Assembly: GCF_965198575.1 (NCBI RefSeq)
Contig: NZ_OZ240671.1
Coordinates: 3,596,001-3,660,000 of the forward strand
DNA: 64,000 nucleotides
Direction: 5' to 3'
DNA from: Lichenicola sp965198575
GTDB taxonomy: Bacteria; Pseudomonadota; Alphaproteobacteria; Acetobacterales; Acetobacteraceae
The notes below the pieces were generated by a model. It was not told the DNA's origin, searched no databases, and worked only from the letters and a program-made list of their open reading frames with translations. The position numbers and the translations under genes were made by a program. Each line of letters begins with the position of its first letter. The first letter of the stretch is position 1. Below are positions 42,847-51,444 of the stretch, in pieces.

Positions 42847-43821
42847 CTACTCCGAGCCGATCGGCCGCGACAGGAGTCGATCACGTGCCTCGGCCAGGTC
42901 GATGCGGCCGGTGAGCAATGCTGCCACCGCCTCGATGATCGGCACCCGGACGCCGAGCCTTGCCGCCCGTTCCGCCAGCGCCGGCGCGGTCTCGACCCCT
43001 TCGGTGACGGTGGAGCGCGCGCCCAGGATGTCGCGCAGCGGCGTCCCCTGGCCCAGCTGGACGCCGAGGCTGTAGTTCCGCGACCCCGGACCGGTGCAGG
43101 TCAGCACCAGGTCGCCGATCCCCGACAGCCCCGCCGCGGTCTCACGCCTGCCGCCCAGCGCGGTGATCAGCCTGCCGAGTTCGGCGATGCCACGGGTGAT
43201 CAGCGCCGCCCGCGCATTCTCGCCCGCACCCGACCCCATGGCAGCCCCGGCCGCGATCGCGATCACGTTCTTGGCGGCCGCCCCGGCTTCCACTCCGACC
43301 GGGTCGTCGCCTGCGTAGAGCCGGAACGCGGCGGTCGACAGCATCCGCGCGAGGGCGGTCGCCAGCGCCTGGTCGTGGCAGGCCAGCACCGCAGCAGCGG
43401 GCAGCCCACGCGCCACCTCACCGGCGAAGTTCGGCCCGGACAGCACGCCGTGCGGATGCTCCGGATGCAGCTCGCGCAGCACCTCGCCCGGTAGCATCAG
43501 GCTCGCGCGTTCGAGTCCCTTGCAGCACGCGATCAGTGGCGCCCGCACGGTCAACCGGCCGGCAATGTCCCGCAGGTGCTGCATGGGGACCGCCAGCAGC
43601 ACCAGGTCGGCGGCGTCCGGCAGCAGGGCATCGACCGTGATGTCGTCCGGCAGCACCACGCCGGGCAGCCGCGCCATGCGACGATGGCTGTCGAGCGAGC
43701 CCGGATCGCGGGCCCAAAGCCTGACCCGTGCACCGGCGCGCGCGGCCTGCAGGGCCAGTGCGGTTCCCCATGCCCCGGCGCCGATCACCGCGACATGCGG
43801 ACGATCACCGCCGCCGGTCAT
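42847..43821 (-). CDS. gpsA: NAD(P)-dependent glycerol-3-phosphate dehydrogenase
   Basis: Makes sn-glycerol 3-phosphate from dihydroxyacetone phosphate for phospholipid synthesis. It has 324 residues with the Rossmann motif VIGAGAWGTALALQ at the N-terminus, the block LSGPNFAGEVARGLP and the C-terminal catalytic region GVEAGAAAKNVIAIAAG with its Lys. It is the third gene of the run tsaD-rlmJ-gpsA, and its ATG overlaps the rlmJ stop (ATGA at 43818-43821). It converges on the GST gene with a 14-base gap. Confidence 0.96.
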   Translation of the reverse strand: MTGGGDRPHVAVIGAGAWGTALALQAARAGARVRLWARDPGSLDSHRRMARLPGVVLPDDITVDALLPDAADLVLLAVPMQHLRDIAGRLTVRAPLIACCKGLERASLMLPGEVLRELHPEHPHGVLSGPNFAGEVARGLPAAAVLACHDQALATALARMLSTAAFRLYAGDDPVGVEAGAAAKNVIAIAAGAAMGSGAGENARAALITRGIAELGRLITALGGRRETAAGLSGIGDLVLTCTGPGSRNYSLGVQLGQGTPLRDILGARSTVTEGVETAPALAERAARLGVRVPIIEAVAALLTGRIDLAEARDRLLSRPIGSE

Positions 43822-44660
43822 GATCGCGCAAGCTCGGGGGTGAGACGGCGCACCAGACTGTCAGCCTGGCCGATGCCGAGCGTGCTGTCGATGGCCGACA
43901 GGATCCCGGTGGCGGCGGTCTCGAAGCCGAACGGCGGCGTTGCGACCAGGAGCCCGCAGCCGTTGAGCCGGGTCGGATCGAGCGGCGGCCGCAGCAGCAG
44001 CTCGGCGGTGACCACGTCGGCCACCCCGGCATCGACCAGCCGGTCATGGAACGCCCGCACCGGTGCACGATGCTTGATCGGATACCACACGGCGATGATG
44101 CCGGTCGGGAACCGCCGTCGCGCCGTGGTGATCGCGGCCTCGATGCGGGCGAACTCGCCAGGCTGCTCGAATGGCGGGTCGATCAGGGTCAGGCCGCGGC
44201 GGATCGCACCGGGTGGCGGCAGCAATGCCTGGATCGCCTGGTAGCCATCGCGGTGGTGGATGCTCGCACGCGGGTCGGACCCGAGCAGCGCCCGCAAGGT
44301 GGCATGGTCCTCGGCATGCAGCTCGCACCCTGTCAGCCGGTCCTGCGGCCGCAGCATCGCCCGGACCAGCAGCGGCGAGCCCGGATAATGCACCGGCGCA
44401 CCCATCGACCGGACGAGATCGAGATACTCCGCGAGGGCCGCGGCAGGGGGCTGCTGCAGCAACTGCCCGATGCCCTGGCGCCATTCGCCGGTGCGCTCCG
44501 CCTCGCCCGAGGAGAGCTCGTAGAGGCTGGCGCCGGCGTGGCTGTCGAGCACCTGGATCGCCGCCGGCTTCCGCTGCAGGGCCCGCACCAGCCAGACCAG
44601 CAGCGCGTGCTTCATGCAGTCGGCGAAATTCCCGGCGTGGAACGCGTGTCGATAGTTCAT
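43818..44660 (-). CDS. rlmJ: 23S rRNA (adenine2030-N6)-methyltransferase RlmJ
   Basis: SAM-dependent rRNA methyltransferase (former DUF519), 280 residues. The start MNYRHAFHAGNFADCMKH is nearly invariant in the family. The catalytic motif is DPPFEQPGEF, and DSHAGASLYEL forms the SAM region. The ATG overlaps the tsaD stop (ATGA at 44657-44660), while its own stop overlaps the gpsA start. A longer open frame running upstream is the shadow of tsaD. Confidence 0.94.
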   Translation of the reverse strand: MNYRHAFHAGNFADCMKHALLVWLVRALQRKPAAIQVLDSHAGASLYELSSGEAERTGEWRQGIGQLLQQPPAAALAEYLDLVRSMGAPVHYPGSPLLVRAMLRPQDRLTGCELHAEDHATLRALLGSDPRASIHHRDGYQAIQALLPPPGAIRRGLTLIDPPFEQPGEFARIEAAITTARRRFPTGIIAVWYPIKHRAPVRAFHDRLVDAGVADVVTAELLLRPPLDPTRLNGCGLLVATPPFGFETAATGILSAIDSTLGIGQADSLVRRLTPELARS

Positions 44661-45769
44661 GCCGGCGCCGTTGCCCGGGCTGACGTGCCCAGCCGGTCCG
44701 CCATCTGCTCGAGCGGCCAGCGCGGCCGGGGTGGCATGGCGAGCTCGTCCACGGCAATGCCCGCCGCACGCCCCGCTTGCAGCGTCTCGATTGCCGCCCA
44801 GCCGACCATGACGGCGTTGTCGGTGCAGAGCCGCAACGGCGGTGCCGCGAAGGCGATCCCGCGTGCTGCGGCGAGGCCGGTCAGGCGTGCGCGCAGGGTC
44901 GCATTGGCCGCAACACCACCGGCGACCACGAGCAGCCGCGCCTCGGGCATCAGCGCCAGGGCATGGCCGACACGGTCCGCCACCACATCCGCCACGGCTG
45001 CCTGGAACGAGGCTGCCAGATCGGCTGCGTCGCTCTCGGGGAGCGGCGCCGGCAGGATCGCGAGGCGTTGCGCCACCGCCGTCTTGAGGCCGCTGAAGCT
45101 GAAGTCGCAGCCGGGCCGCCCGAGCAGCGGTCGCGGCAACCGGTGCGCCGTCGGATCGCCGCCTTCGGCCAGCCGCTCCAGTGCCGGGCCGCCTGGCCAG
45201 CCGAGGCCGAGCATCTTCGCCACCTTGTCGAAGGCCTCGCCGGCGGCATCGTCGATCGTGCCGCCCAGCCGGCGATATCGGCCGAAGCCGTCCACCGCGA
45301 CACATTGGCAATGACCGCCGGACACCAGCAGCAGCAGATACGGAAACGGCGCGCCACCCTCTGCGAGCCCGGGCAGGCGCGCCGTCAGGGCATGCGCCTC
45401 CAGATGGTTGACCGCCACGAACGGCACCTCGAGCGCCAGCGCCATGCCGCGCCCGAGTCCGCTGCCGACGATCAGCCCGCCGATCAGTCCCGGCCCGCAA
45501 CTGGCGGCGATCGCGCCGAGGTCGCCCGGCGACAATGCCGCGTCCGCCAATATGGCGCGCACCAGACCGGGCAGATGGGCCAGATGGGCGCGTGCGGCGA
45601 TCTCCGGCACCACGCCGCCGAACGGCAGATGCTCCTGCTGGCTGAGCACGCGCTCGGCCAGAATCACGCCGTCATGCTGCAGAACCGCCACCGCGGTCTC
45701 GTCACACGATGATTCGATCGCCAGCACCGGCCCGCCGTTCCAGATCAGGTCCGCCCTCGGTTGATCCAT
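44657..45769 (-). CDS. tsaD: tRNA N6-adenosine threonylcarbamoyltransferase TsaD
   Basis: Transfers threonylcarbamoyl to A37 of tRNAs that read ANN codons (t6A), together with TsaB and TsaE, which are not in this window. It has 370 residues. IESSCDETAVAVL opens the ASKHA fold, EIAARAHLAHL carries metal-binding histidines, and VSGGHCQCVAV and FSGLKTAVAQR are family blocks. It is the first gene of tsaD-rlmJ-gpsA and diverges from hemC with 42 bases between start codons, an arrangement seen in many alphaproteobacteria. Confidence 0.97.
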   Translation of the reverse strand: MDQPRADLIWNGGPVLAIESSCDETAVAVLQHDGVILAERVLSQQEHLPFGGVVPEIAARAHLAHLPGLVRAILADAALSPGDLGAIAASCGPGLIGGLIVGSGLGRGMALALEVPFVAVNHLEAHALTARLPGLAEGGAPFPYLLLLVSGGHCQCVAVDGFGRYRRLGGTIDDAAGEAFDKVAKMLGLGWPGGPALERLAEGGDPTAHRLPRPLLGRPGCDFSFSGLKTAVAQRLAILPAPLPESDAADLAASFQAAVADVVADRVGHALALMPEARLLVVAGGVAANATLRARLTGLAAARGIAFAAPPLRLCTDNAVMVGWAAIETLQAGRAAGIAVDELAMPPRPRWPLEQMADRLGTSARATAPA

Positions 45770-45811
45770 CCGCGCCTTTCCTTAATGTTGTGCCGGTAAT
45801 AGGACAGTCGT

Positions 45812-46930
45812 ATGCCTCCCGCACAGCCCGATCCCAGCCGCGGCCTTGTCTTCACCGATCAAGCGACATCCACCGGCATGACCGCCGATGCACCGCCCTC
45901 CGCGGCATTGCAGGAGGCGGCACGGGCAGCGTCCGCGAGGCAGGCAGAGCGGGCGGTGCCGCATCGCCGGATGCTGCCGCTCCGTGTCGGTACGCGCGGA
46001 TCGCCGCTGGCCCTGGTGCAGACCCGTGCCTTCCTGACCATGCTGACCCGGTTTTGTCCCGTCCTGCGCGACATGGGTGCGTTCCAGGAACGCGCCATGA
46101 ATACCACCGGCGACATCGTGCAGAACCGGCTGCTCGCCGAGATCGGCGGCAAGGGGCTGTTCGCCAAGGAGATCCACGAGGCGCTGCTGGACGGCCGCAT
46201 CGACTTCGCCGTGCACAGCCTGAAGGACCTCGAGACGACGCTGCCGCCAGGCCTCGTGCTGGCCTGCACCCTGAAGCGCGAGGATGCGCGCGACGTGCTG
46301 GTGCTGCGTCCCGGGATATCGATCCCCGATCCTGCGGCACCGCTCACGGCCCTGCCGCAGGGTGCGGTGGTCGGCACCGCGTCGGTGCGTCGCCAGGCGC
46401 AGCTGCTGCATGCACGGCCCGACCTCCGGATCGTGATGCTGCGCGGCAATGTGCAGACCAGGCTGGACAAGCTGTCGCAGCGCCTGTGCGACGCGACCCT
46501 GCTGGCACTTGCCGGGCTGAAGCGCCTGGGCATGGCGGATCGCGCCGACCTGATCCTGGAGCCCGACGTGATGGTGCCGTCGGCCGGGCAGGGCATCGTC
46601 GGCGTGACGGTGCGCGAGAGCGACATCGAGCTGCGCGAACTGCTGGGCGCCATCGAGGATTACGAGGCGCGAGCGGTATCCACCGCCGAGCGCTCACTTC
46701 TGGCCGAGCTGGACGGCTCCTGCCACACCCCGATCGGCGGCTATGCGCGGCTGCTCCCGGCGATACCGGGGGTGGGCCCGCAGCTCGAACTGACCGGCCT
46801 GGTGGCGCGGGAGGATGGGTCGTTCCTGCTCCGGCGCAACATCGTCGGGCCGGCCGGCGATGCCGAACGGCTCGGCCGCGAGCTCGGCGCCGGACTGCGT
46901 CGGGACAGCCCGACCAACCTGTTCGCATGA
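45812..46930 (+). CDS. hemC: Hydroxymethylbilane synthase (porphobilinogen deaminase)
   Basis: Polymerises four porphobilinogens into hydroxymethylbilane in haem synthesis. The catalytic core begins LRVGTRGSPLALVQT. The cofactor-binding Cys lies in ELDGSCHTPIGGY, and the block HSLKDLETTLPPGL is typical. ATG 45812 has AGGA seven bases ahead and gives 372 residues, about 50 more at the N-terminus than most homologues. ATG 45878 or ATG 45971 would give a more standard length. It is followed 25 bases later by hemD. Confidence 0.95.
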   Translation: MPPAQPDPSRGLVFTDQATSTGMTADAPPSAALQEAARAASARQAERAVPHRRMLPLRVGTRGSPLALVQTRAFLTMLTRFCPVLRDMGAFQERAMNTTGDIVQNRLLAEIGGKGLFAKEIHEALLDGRIDFAVHSLKDLETTLPPGLVLACTLKREDARDVLVLRPGISIPDPAAPLTALPQGAVVGTASVRRQAQLLHARPDLRIVMLRGNVQTRLDKLSQRLCDATLLALAGLKRLGMADRADLILEPDVMVPSAGQGIVGVTVRESDIELRELLGAIEDYEARAVSTAERSLLAELDGSCHTPIGGYARLLPAIPGVGPQLELTGLVAREDGSFLLRRNIVGPAGDAERLGRELGAGLRRDSPTNLFA

Positions 46931-46955
46931 TCTGCTGCCGGGTGACCCTCGCGCG

Positions 46956-47690
46956 GTGAGCCGGCGACACCAGGTCCTGGTCACCCGGCCGGAGCCCGGT
47001 CTCGGCGAGACCATGGCGGCGCTGGCGGATGCGGGATGGGCGCCGGTTGCCGCACCGCTGCTCGCGATGCGCCCGCTGCACTGGTCGCTGCCGACGTCAT
47101 CGGCCATCACGATCCAGGCGCTCCTGCTGACGAGCGGCCAGTCGGTCGCGGGGGTCGCGGCACTCGGCCCGATGCTGCAGGAGCGGCCGGTGCTGACCGT
47201 CGGCGACGCCACCGCAACCCGGGCGAGGGCGGCCGGACTCGCCAATGTGACGAGTGCTGCCGGCGACGCCGATGCACTCGCCCGCCTCGTGGCGAGTACG
47301 CTTCGTCCGGTCGATGGCGCCCTGCTGCTCGCGTGCGGCCGGGGGCAGGGGATCCCGCTCGCCCGGACGCTGCGGCGGTGCGGCTTCACGGTGATCCGGC
47401 GATGCGTGTATGCCGCCGACCCTGCGGTGGCACTCCCCGACATCGCCCACGAGGCGTTGCAGGACGGTGCGCTGGACGCGGCGCTGTTCTTTTCCGGCGA
47501 GACCGCTTCGGCATTCGGCCGGCTGTTGCCGATCGCACTGCATCCCGCCCTTGCCTCGGTGCGGGCGCTGGCGATCAGCCGCGCGGTGGCCTCGACGTTG
47601 CAGCCCATGGCCTGGTGCAGCGTCGAGGCGGCCGAAATGCCGAATGCCGCCTCGCTGCTCGCGCTGCTGGGCGACCCGCCCGGACGCTGA
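46956..47690 (+). CDS. hemD: Uroporphyrinogen-III synthase
   Basis: Cyclises hydroxymethylbilane to uroporphyrinogen III, the next step after HemC. It has 244 residues. The family is weakly conserved, but VLVTRPEPGLGETMAAL at the start, LLACGRGQGIPLARTLRRCG in the middle and ALFFSGETASAFGRLLP near the end are characteristic. The start is GTG 46956 (SRRHQVLVTRP). Position directly after hemC supports the assignment. It converges on secB with a 26-base gap. Confidence 0.9.
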   Translation: MSRRHQVLVTRPEPGLGETMAALADAGWAPVAAPLLAMRPLHWSLPTSSAITIQALLLTSGQSVAGVAALGPMLQERPVLTVGDATATRARAAGLANVTSAAGDADALARLVASTLRPVDGALLLACGRGQGIPLARTLRRCGFTVIRRCVYAADPAVALPDIAHEALQDGALDAALFFSGETASAFGRLLPIALHPALASVRALAISRAVASTLQPMAWCSVEAAEMPNAASLLALLGDPPGR

Positions 47691-47716
47691 GGGGACCGCC
47701 CGACCAGGCTCCGGAG

Positions 47717-48250
47717 CTATGCGTTGCCGGCCGTCTCGCCGATGCCGCCAGCCGCCTGCGCCCGCTTGGCCTGCCACAGTGCCACGAAGTCGATCGGCTG
47801 CAGCACCACCGGCGGGAAGCCGCCATCGCGGGTCACCTCGCTGACGATGTTGCGGGCATACGGGAAGATCAGCCGCGGCACCTCGACCAGCAGCAGCGGC
47901 TCGAACATGGTCTCCGGCGTGTCGCCGAGGGTCACGATCGCGGCGTAGGCGAGCTCGACGATGAACACCGTGCGACCACTGGAGGCAGCGGCGGCGCTGG
48001 TGCCCTCGGCGGCCGGCTCGGTCGCGTCGGCCTTGATCGAGAGGATGACCTCGAAGACGTTCTGGTCCTGCTGCAGCCGGTTCGCCTGCACGTCGATATT
48101 GACCGAGATCTGCGGATTGGCCCGCAGCGTCGCAAAGATCTCGGCGCCCGACGGCACCTCGAACGACAGGTCCTTGGTGTATTGCAGGTTCATCGTCAGC
48201 GGCAGCGCCGGCGGACCCGATTGCGGCAGGGGACTGGTTTCGGACATCAC
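47717..48250 (-). CDS. secB: Protein-export chaperone SecB
   Basis: Tetrameric cytoplasmic chaperone that keeps preproteins unfolded and hands them to SecA. It has 177 residues. NLQYTKDLSFEVPSGAEIF and FPYARNIVSEVTRDGGFPPV are the family signature blocks. A Ser/Ala-rich insert of about 15 residues (AAEGTSAAAASSG) sits in a loop where most homologues are shorter. Two adjacent ATGs (48250, 48247) follow GGAG by seven bases or more. Its presence confirms a proteobacterial host. Confidence 0.96.
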   Translation of the reverse strand: MMSETSPLPQSGPPALPLTMNLQYTKDLSFEVPSGAEIFATLRANPQISVNIDVQANRLQQDQNVFEVILSIKADATEPAAEGTSAAAASSGRTVFIVELAYAAIVTLGDTPETMFEPLLLVEVPRLIFPYARNIVSEVTRDGGFPPVVLQPIDFVALWQAKRAQAAGGIGETAGNA

Positions 48251-48314
48251 GTTTCTCCTGTGTCGGCTGCGGCCGCCGCTAGCACGCCCGCCACCTGTGC
48301 GCCAGGAGCCTTGA

Positions 48315-48380
48315 GATTACGCGCACCCGCTGGGGCGATTACGCGCGCGCGCTGGGGCGACCATACGCACGCGCCTGGAC
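48315..48380. repeat. Tandem 22-bp repeat between secB and the phosphatase gene
   Basis: GATTACGCGCACCCGCTGGG plus GC (48315-48336) is followed directly by a second 22-base copy (48337-48358) with two mismatches, and by a degenerate third unit (48359-48380). It fills the intergenic space upstream of secB. The unit length is two helical turns, so it could be a protein-binding array or a slippage-prone minisatellite. Confidence 0.55.
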
Positions 48381-48385
48381 AGTGT

Positions 48386-49024
48386 TCAGGTCCGCGGCGG
48401 CAACTTCTGCAAGACGGGCGTGGTCGCGTGCCGCCACACGATCGGCTCGCGCAACGGCTCGGTGGGATCGATCCGCAGCCATTGCCCGTTCTCGATGCTG
48501 CGGCCGCTCAACGCCAGCAGGAAGCCCCAATGCGACACCAGCAGGGTGTCCGGCCAGGCGGGATCGGAGGCCATCCGGGCCCGGAACCGGTCGGCGCGGG
48601 CAATCACGCTGGCCTCGCTCTCTCGCTCCGGTGGCGCGTCCGGGGTGGCGGCGCCATCATTCCACCAGATCTCGTCCAGGCACGAGAAGTCGATGCCGGG
48701 CCAGTCGCGCTCGAGCGACGAGCGCGGCGACCCGACATCGCAGACGAATGCGAACCGCTCCCGGACCATCGGCTCGATGGTGACCTCCAGACCGAGCCGG
48801 GCGGCGATCGGGGCAGCGGTTTGCAGGGCGCGCCGGTACGGGGAGACGATCAGCCGGGTGATGCGGCCGTCCGCCCGGGCGTCGGGTCCGGCAAGGGCCA
48901 CGGCGGCTGCGTCGGCCTGCGCCAGTCCCTCGGCGGTCAAGGCAGGATCGATGATGCCCGGATCGCAGCGCGTGCGGGTGAAGTGCAGGTTGAACTCGCT
49001 CTGACAGTGCCGCAGGAGAATCAT
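48386..49024 (-). CDS. Histidine phosphatase (phosphoglycerate-mutase-like)
   Basis: Cytoplasmic histidine-phosphatase-superfamily enzyme of 212 residues. The phosphohistidine motif is LLRHCQSEFN at the N-terminus, with Cys in place of the usual Gly after RH. VSPYRRALQTAAPI carries the conserved Arg, and VSHWGFLLALSG the second catalytic His. The start MILLRH at ATG 49024 follows family practice; the very long open frame upstream is antisense to timA. The substrate is not inferable. Confidence 0.85.
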   Translation of the reverse strand: MILLRHCQSEFNLHFTRTRCDPGIIDPALTAEGLAQADAAAVALAGPDARADGRITRLIVSPYRRALQTAAPIAARLGLEVTIEPMVRERFAFVCDVGSPRSSLERDWPGIDFSCLDEIWWNDGAATPDAPPERESEASVIARADRFRARMASDPAWPDTLLVSHWGFLLALSGRSIENGQWLRIDPTEPLREPIVWRHATTPVLQKLPPRT

Positions 49025-49238
49025 CGCGTTCCGGATACGCCTCCTTCCGGAGCCCTGCAATCGGAGCGGCCGGGCCCGGCACGCCCAAGGACCAAGTTGT
49101 CTCTGGCGCACGCTGCGCCTATCTCTATCCCTGTTCCGCGCTGATGCGGGCTGCCTTGCGTCGGATCTGCCGATGCCAGAGGCCCCCGCCATCCGGGCGG
49201 GTACTGGCCTTGGGCCTTCCTGGAGGATCGAGACCCGC

Positions 49239-49934
49239 ATGAACCCCTTTGCCGGCAACTCCCCGGTCGCCCTGGTCCTGATCGGGCTCGTTGCGGCTTT
49301 CCTCGTGCTGCGACTGCGCAGCGTGCTCGGCAAGCGCACCGGGCTTGAGCGTCCGGCGCCGCCTCCGGGCATGCTTCGCGGCACCGGTCCGATCATCGAG
49401 GCGCGTGCCGAGCCGATCCCGGCGGTCCCGGACCGCAAGGTTCCCGACGGCTCCAGCCCGATCGGCGTGACGCTGGCCCGGATCCGCGAGCGCGAGCGCG
49501 GTTTCGACCCGGCCGATTTCCTGCTGCAGGCCGAAGCGGCGTTCCGCCGGATCGTGCAGGCCTTCGCCGAGGGCGACCGTGCCGCATTGCGCACCAACCT
49601 CACTCCGGACGCATACGGCGCCTTCGAGGCCGCGATCATCGCCCGCGAGGAAGCCGGACAGACCCAGCGGGCCGAGATCCGCGCCATCACCCAGGCGCAG
49701 ATCGTCGATGCGTCGCTCTCGCAGACCAACGGCACCTGGCGCGCGGTGCTCGACGTACGTTTCGTCTCCGACCAGGTCAGCGTGCTGCTGGCCAAGGACG
49801 GCCTGCCGGTGTCCGGGGCGGATGCGGTGACCGAGCTCGCCGATCTGTGGAGTTTTGAGCGCTGGATCGGTGGTCCACGTCCCTCGGATGCCAACACCCC
49901 GCCCTGGCGCCTCGCCGCAGCCCGCAGCGCCTGA
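49239..49934 (+). CDS. Tim44/TimA-domain membrane-anchored protein
   Basis: A 231-residue protein. An N-terminal transmembrane helix (SPVALVLIGLVAAFLVLRL) is followed by a charged linker and a C-terminal Tim44-like domain (DPADFLLQAEAAFRRIVQAF, GDRAALRTNLTPDAYGAFEA, WRAVLDVRFVSDQ). Alphaproteobacterial relatives (TimA) sit next to secB as here and are related to mitochondrial Tim44. A role at the inner membrane in protein handling is inferred. The start ATG 49239 has TGGAGG upstream, and the longer frame adds no conserved residues. Confidence 0.85.
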   Translation: MNPFAGNSPVALVLIGLVAAFLVLRLRSVLGKRTGLERPAPPPGMLRGTGPIIEARAEPIPAVPDRKVPDGSSPIGVTLARIRERERGFDPADFLLQAEAAFRRIVQAFAEGDRAALRTNLTPDAYGAFEAAIIAREEAGQTQRAEIRAITQAQIVDASLSQTNGTWRAVLDVRFVSDQVSVLLAKDGLPVSGADAVTELADLWSFERWIGGPRPSDANTPPWRLAAARSA

Positions 49935-50038
49935 CGACGCCGGCGCCGGGTCTCCCGCTCAAGGCCCTGCAGCCGAGCCTGGCAAACCCGGCGGCAAGGG
50001 CGCGCAGCGTCCGGCCGCGGCTACCGGATGATCACCGC

Positions 50039-51304
50039 ATGACGTTCCAGCTCCGCTCTTCCGGCATGTCCGGTCGCCGGCGCCGCGCCTCGCCGGCAAT
50101 GATGCTGCTCGGTCCGCTTCTGCTGGCCGGCTGCGCGACACCGCCGGCCTCCCCGACACTTTCGTTGCGCCGCCTTGCCTTTGCCGACCTCGCCGGCTGG
50201 CAGCAGGACCATGTCGGCGAGATCCTGCCGGTGCTGCTGGCGGAATGCGAACGGCTCGGCCGCCTGCCGGTGGAGACGCCACTGCTGGATCCGCCGCAGC
50301 CGGGGCCGTCCACGGACGGCACCAGCACGGCGCAACCGCCCGCCACCGAGGCGCCGGACGCTGTCGAGGCGGCGGCGCATGCGGGGTTGTACCGCCCGGC
50401 CTGCCGCGCCGCGCGGGCGCTGCCATCCGACGACGACGCCACGGTCAGGCGGTATCTGGAAACCTGGTTCCTGCCCTATGAGGCGTCGGACCGGGGCGAC
50501 GTGCAGGCCAACCTCACCGGCTATTTCGAACCCGAGGTGGCGGGCGCGCTCTCCGAAAGCCCCGACACGCCGGTTCCGGTCTATGCCCGGCCGCGGGACC
50601 TGGTCACCCTGGCCAATCCGCAACCCGGCCAGCCGGCGGTCACCGGCCGGGCGCAGGCGGGCAAGGTGGTCCCCTATCTGACCCGGGCGGAGATCGACCA
50701 GGGCGCCTTGCGGGGCAGGAACCTCGAGATCCTCTGGCTGCACAGCCCGATCGACCTGTTCTTCATGCAGGTCCAGGGCGCCGGGCGGGTCAGGCTGCCG
50801 ACCGGCCAGATCGTCCGGCTGGGCTATGCCGGGCGCAACGGCCAGCCGTACACGCCGCTCGGCCGGGTGCTGATCGACCGGCACCAGCTCGATCCCAGCG
50901 GCGTCAGCATGCAGTCGATCCGTGGCTGGCTCGAGACCCACCCGGCCGACGCGCAGGACTTGTTGGAGCAGAACCGGAACTACGTGTTCTTCCGCGCCCT
51001 CGATGACCTGGCGCCGAACCAGGGGCCGCCCGGGGCGCTCGGACTTGCGCTGACGCCGCAGCGGTCGGCGGCCGTCGATCGCCGATTCATTCCGCTGGGG
51101 GTGCCGATGTTCGTCGAGACCACGCTGCCATCCGGCGCCCCGCTCGACCGGCTGATGCTGGCGCAGGACCTCGGCACCGATGTCGTCGGCCCGACCCGCG
51201 CCGACCTGTTTTTCGGCTGGGGTGCGGATGCGGCGCGCAATGCCGGCGCGATGCATGCGGGCGGCCGCATCATCCTGCTGCTGCCCCGCCAGCCCGCCAC
51301 CTGA
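50039..51304 (+). CDS. mltA: Membrane-bound lytic murein transglycosylase A
   Basis: Outer-membrane lipoprotein that cleaves peptidoglycan glycan strands with formation of anhydro-muramyl ends. It has 421 residues. The signal peptide ends at the lipobox LLAGC (Cys32). The MltA barrel domain includes LTGYFEPEVAGALS and LWLHSPIDLFFMQVQGAGRV. The C-terminal 3D domain has MLAQDLGTDVVGPTRADLFFG, where the Asp of AQD is the catalytic acid. The timA-mltA order is the usual alphaproteobacterial one. The smr-type gene that often follows is absent, and a DNA methyltransferase stands in its place. Confidence 0.95.
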   Translation: MTFQLRSSGMSGRRRRASPAMMLLGPLLLAGCATPPASPTLSLRRLAFADLAGWQQDHVGEILPVLLAECERLGRLPVETPLLDPPQPGPSTDGTSTAQPPATEAPDAVEAAAHAGLYRPACRAARALPSDDDATVRRYLETWFLPYEASDRGDVQANLTGYFEPEVAGALSESPDTPVPVYARPRDLVTLANPQPGQPAVTGRAQAGKVVPYLTRAEIDQGALRGRNLEILWLHSPIDLFFMQVQGAGRVRLPTGQIVRLGYAGRNGQPYTPLGRVLIDRHQLDPSGVSMQSIRGWLETHPADAQDLLEQNRNYVFFRALDDLAPNQGPPGALGLALTPQRSAAVDRRFIPLGVPMFVETTLPSGAPLDRLMLAQDLGTDVVGPTRADLFFGWGADAARNAGAMHAGGRIILLLPRQPAT

Positions 51305-51444
51305 ATCCAGCGGCCCGGACCGTGACCCCCCGGCGGTTCGGCGCCGACGCGCTGTATCGCCGCCGCCCCTGGATCGCGCACCGACGCCGACACCGGCCGG
51401 GCGAGGGGTGGCCTGGACTGGGCCTCGCTGGCGATACTGCCGTG

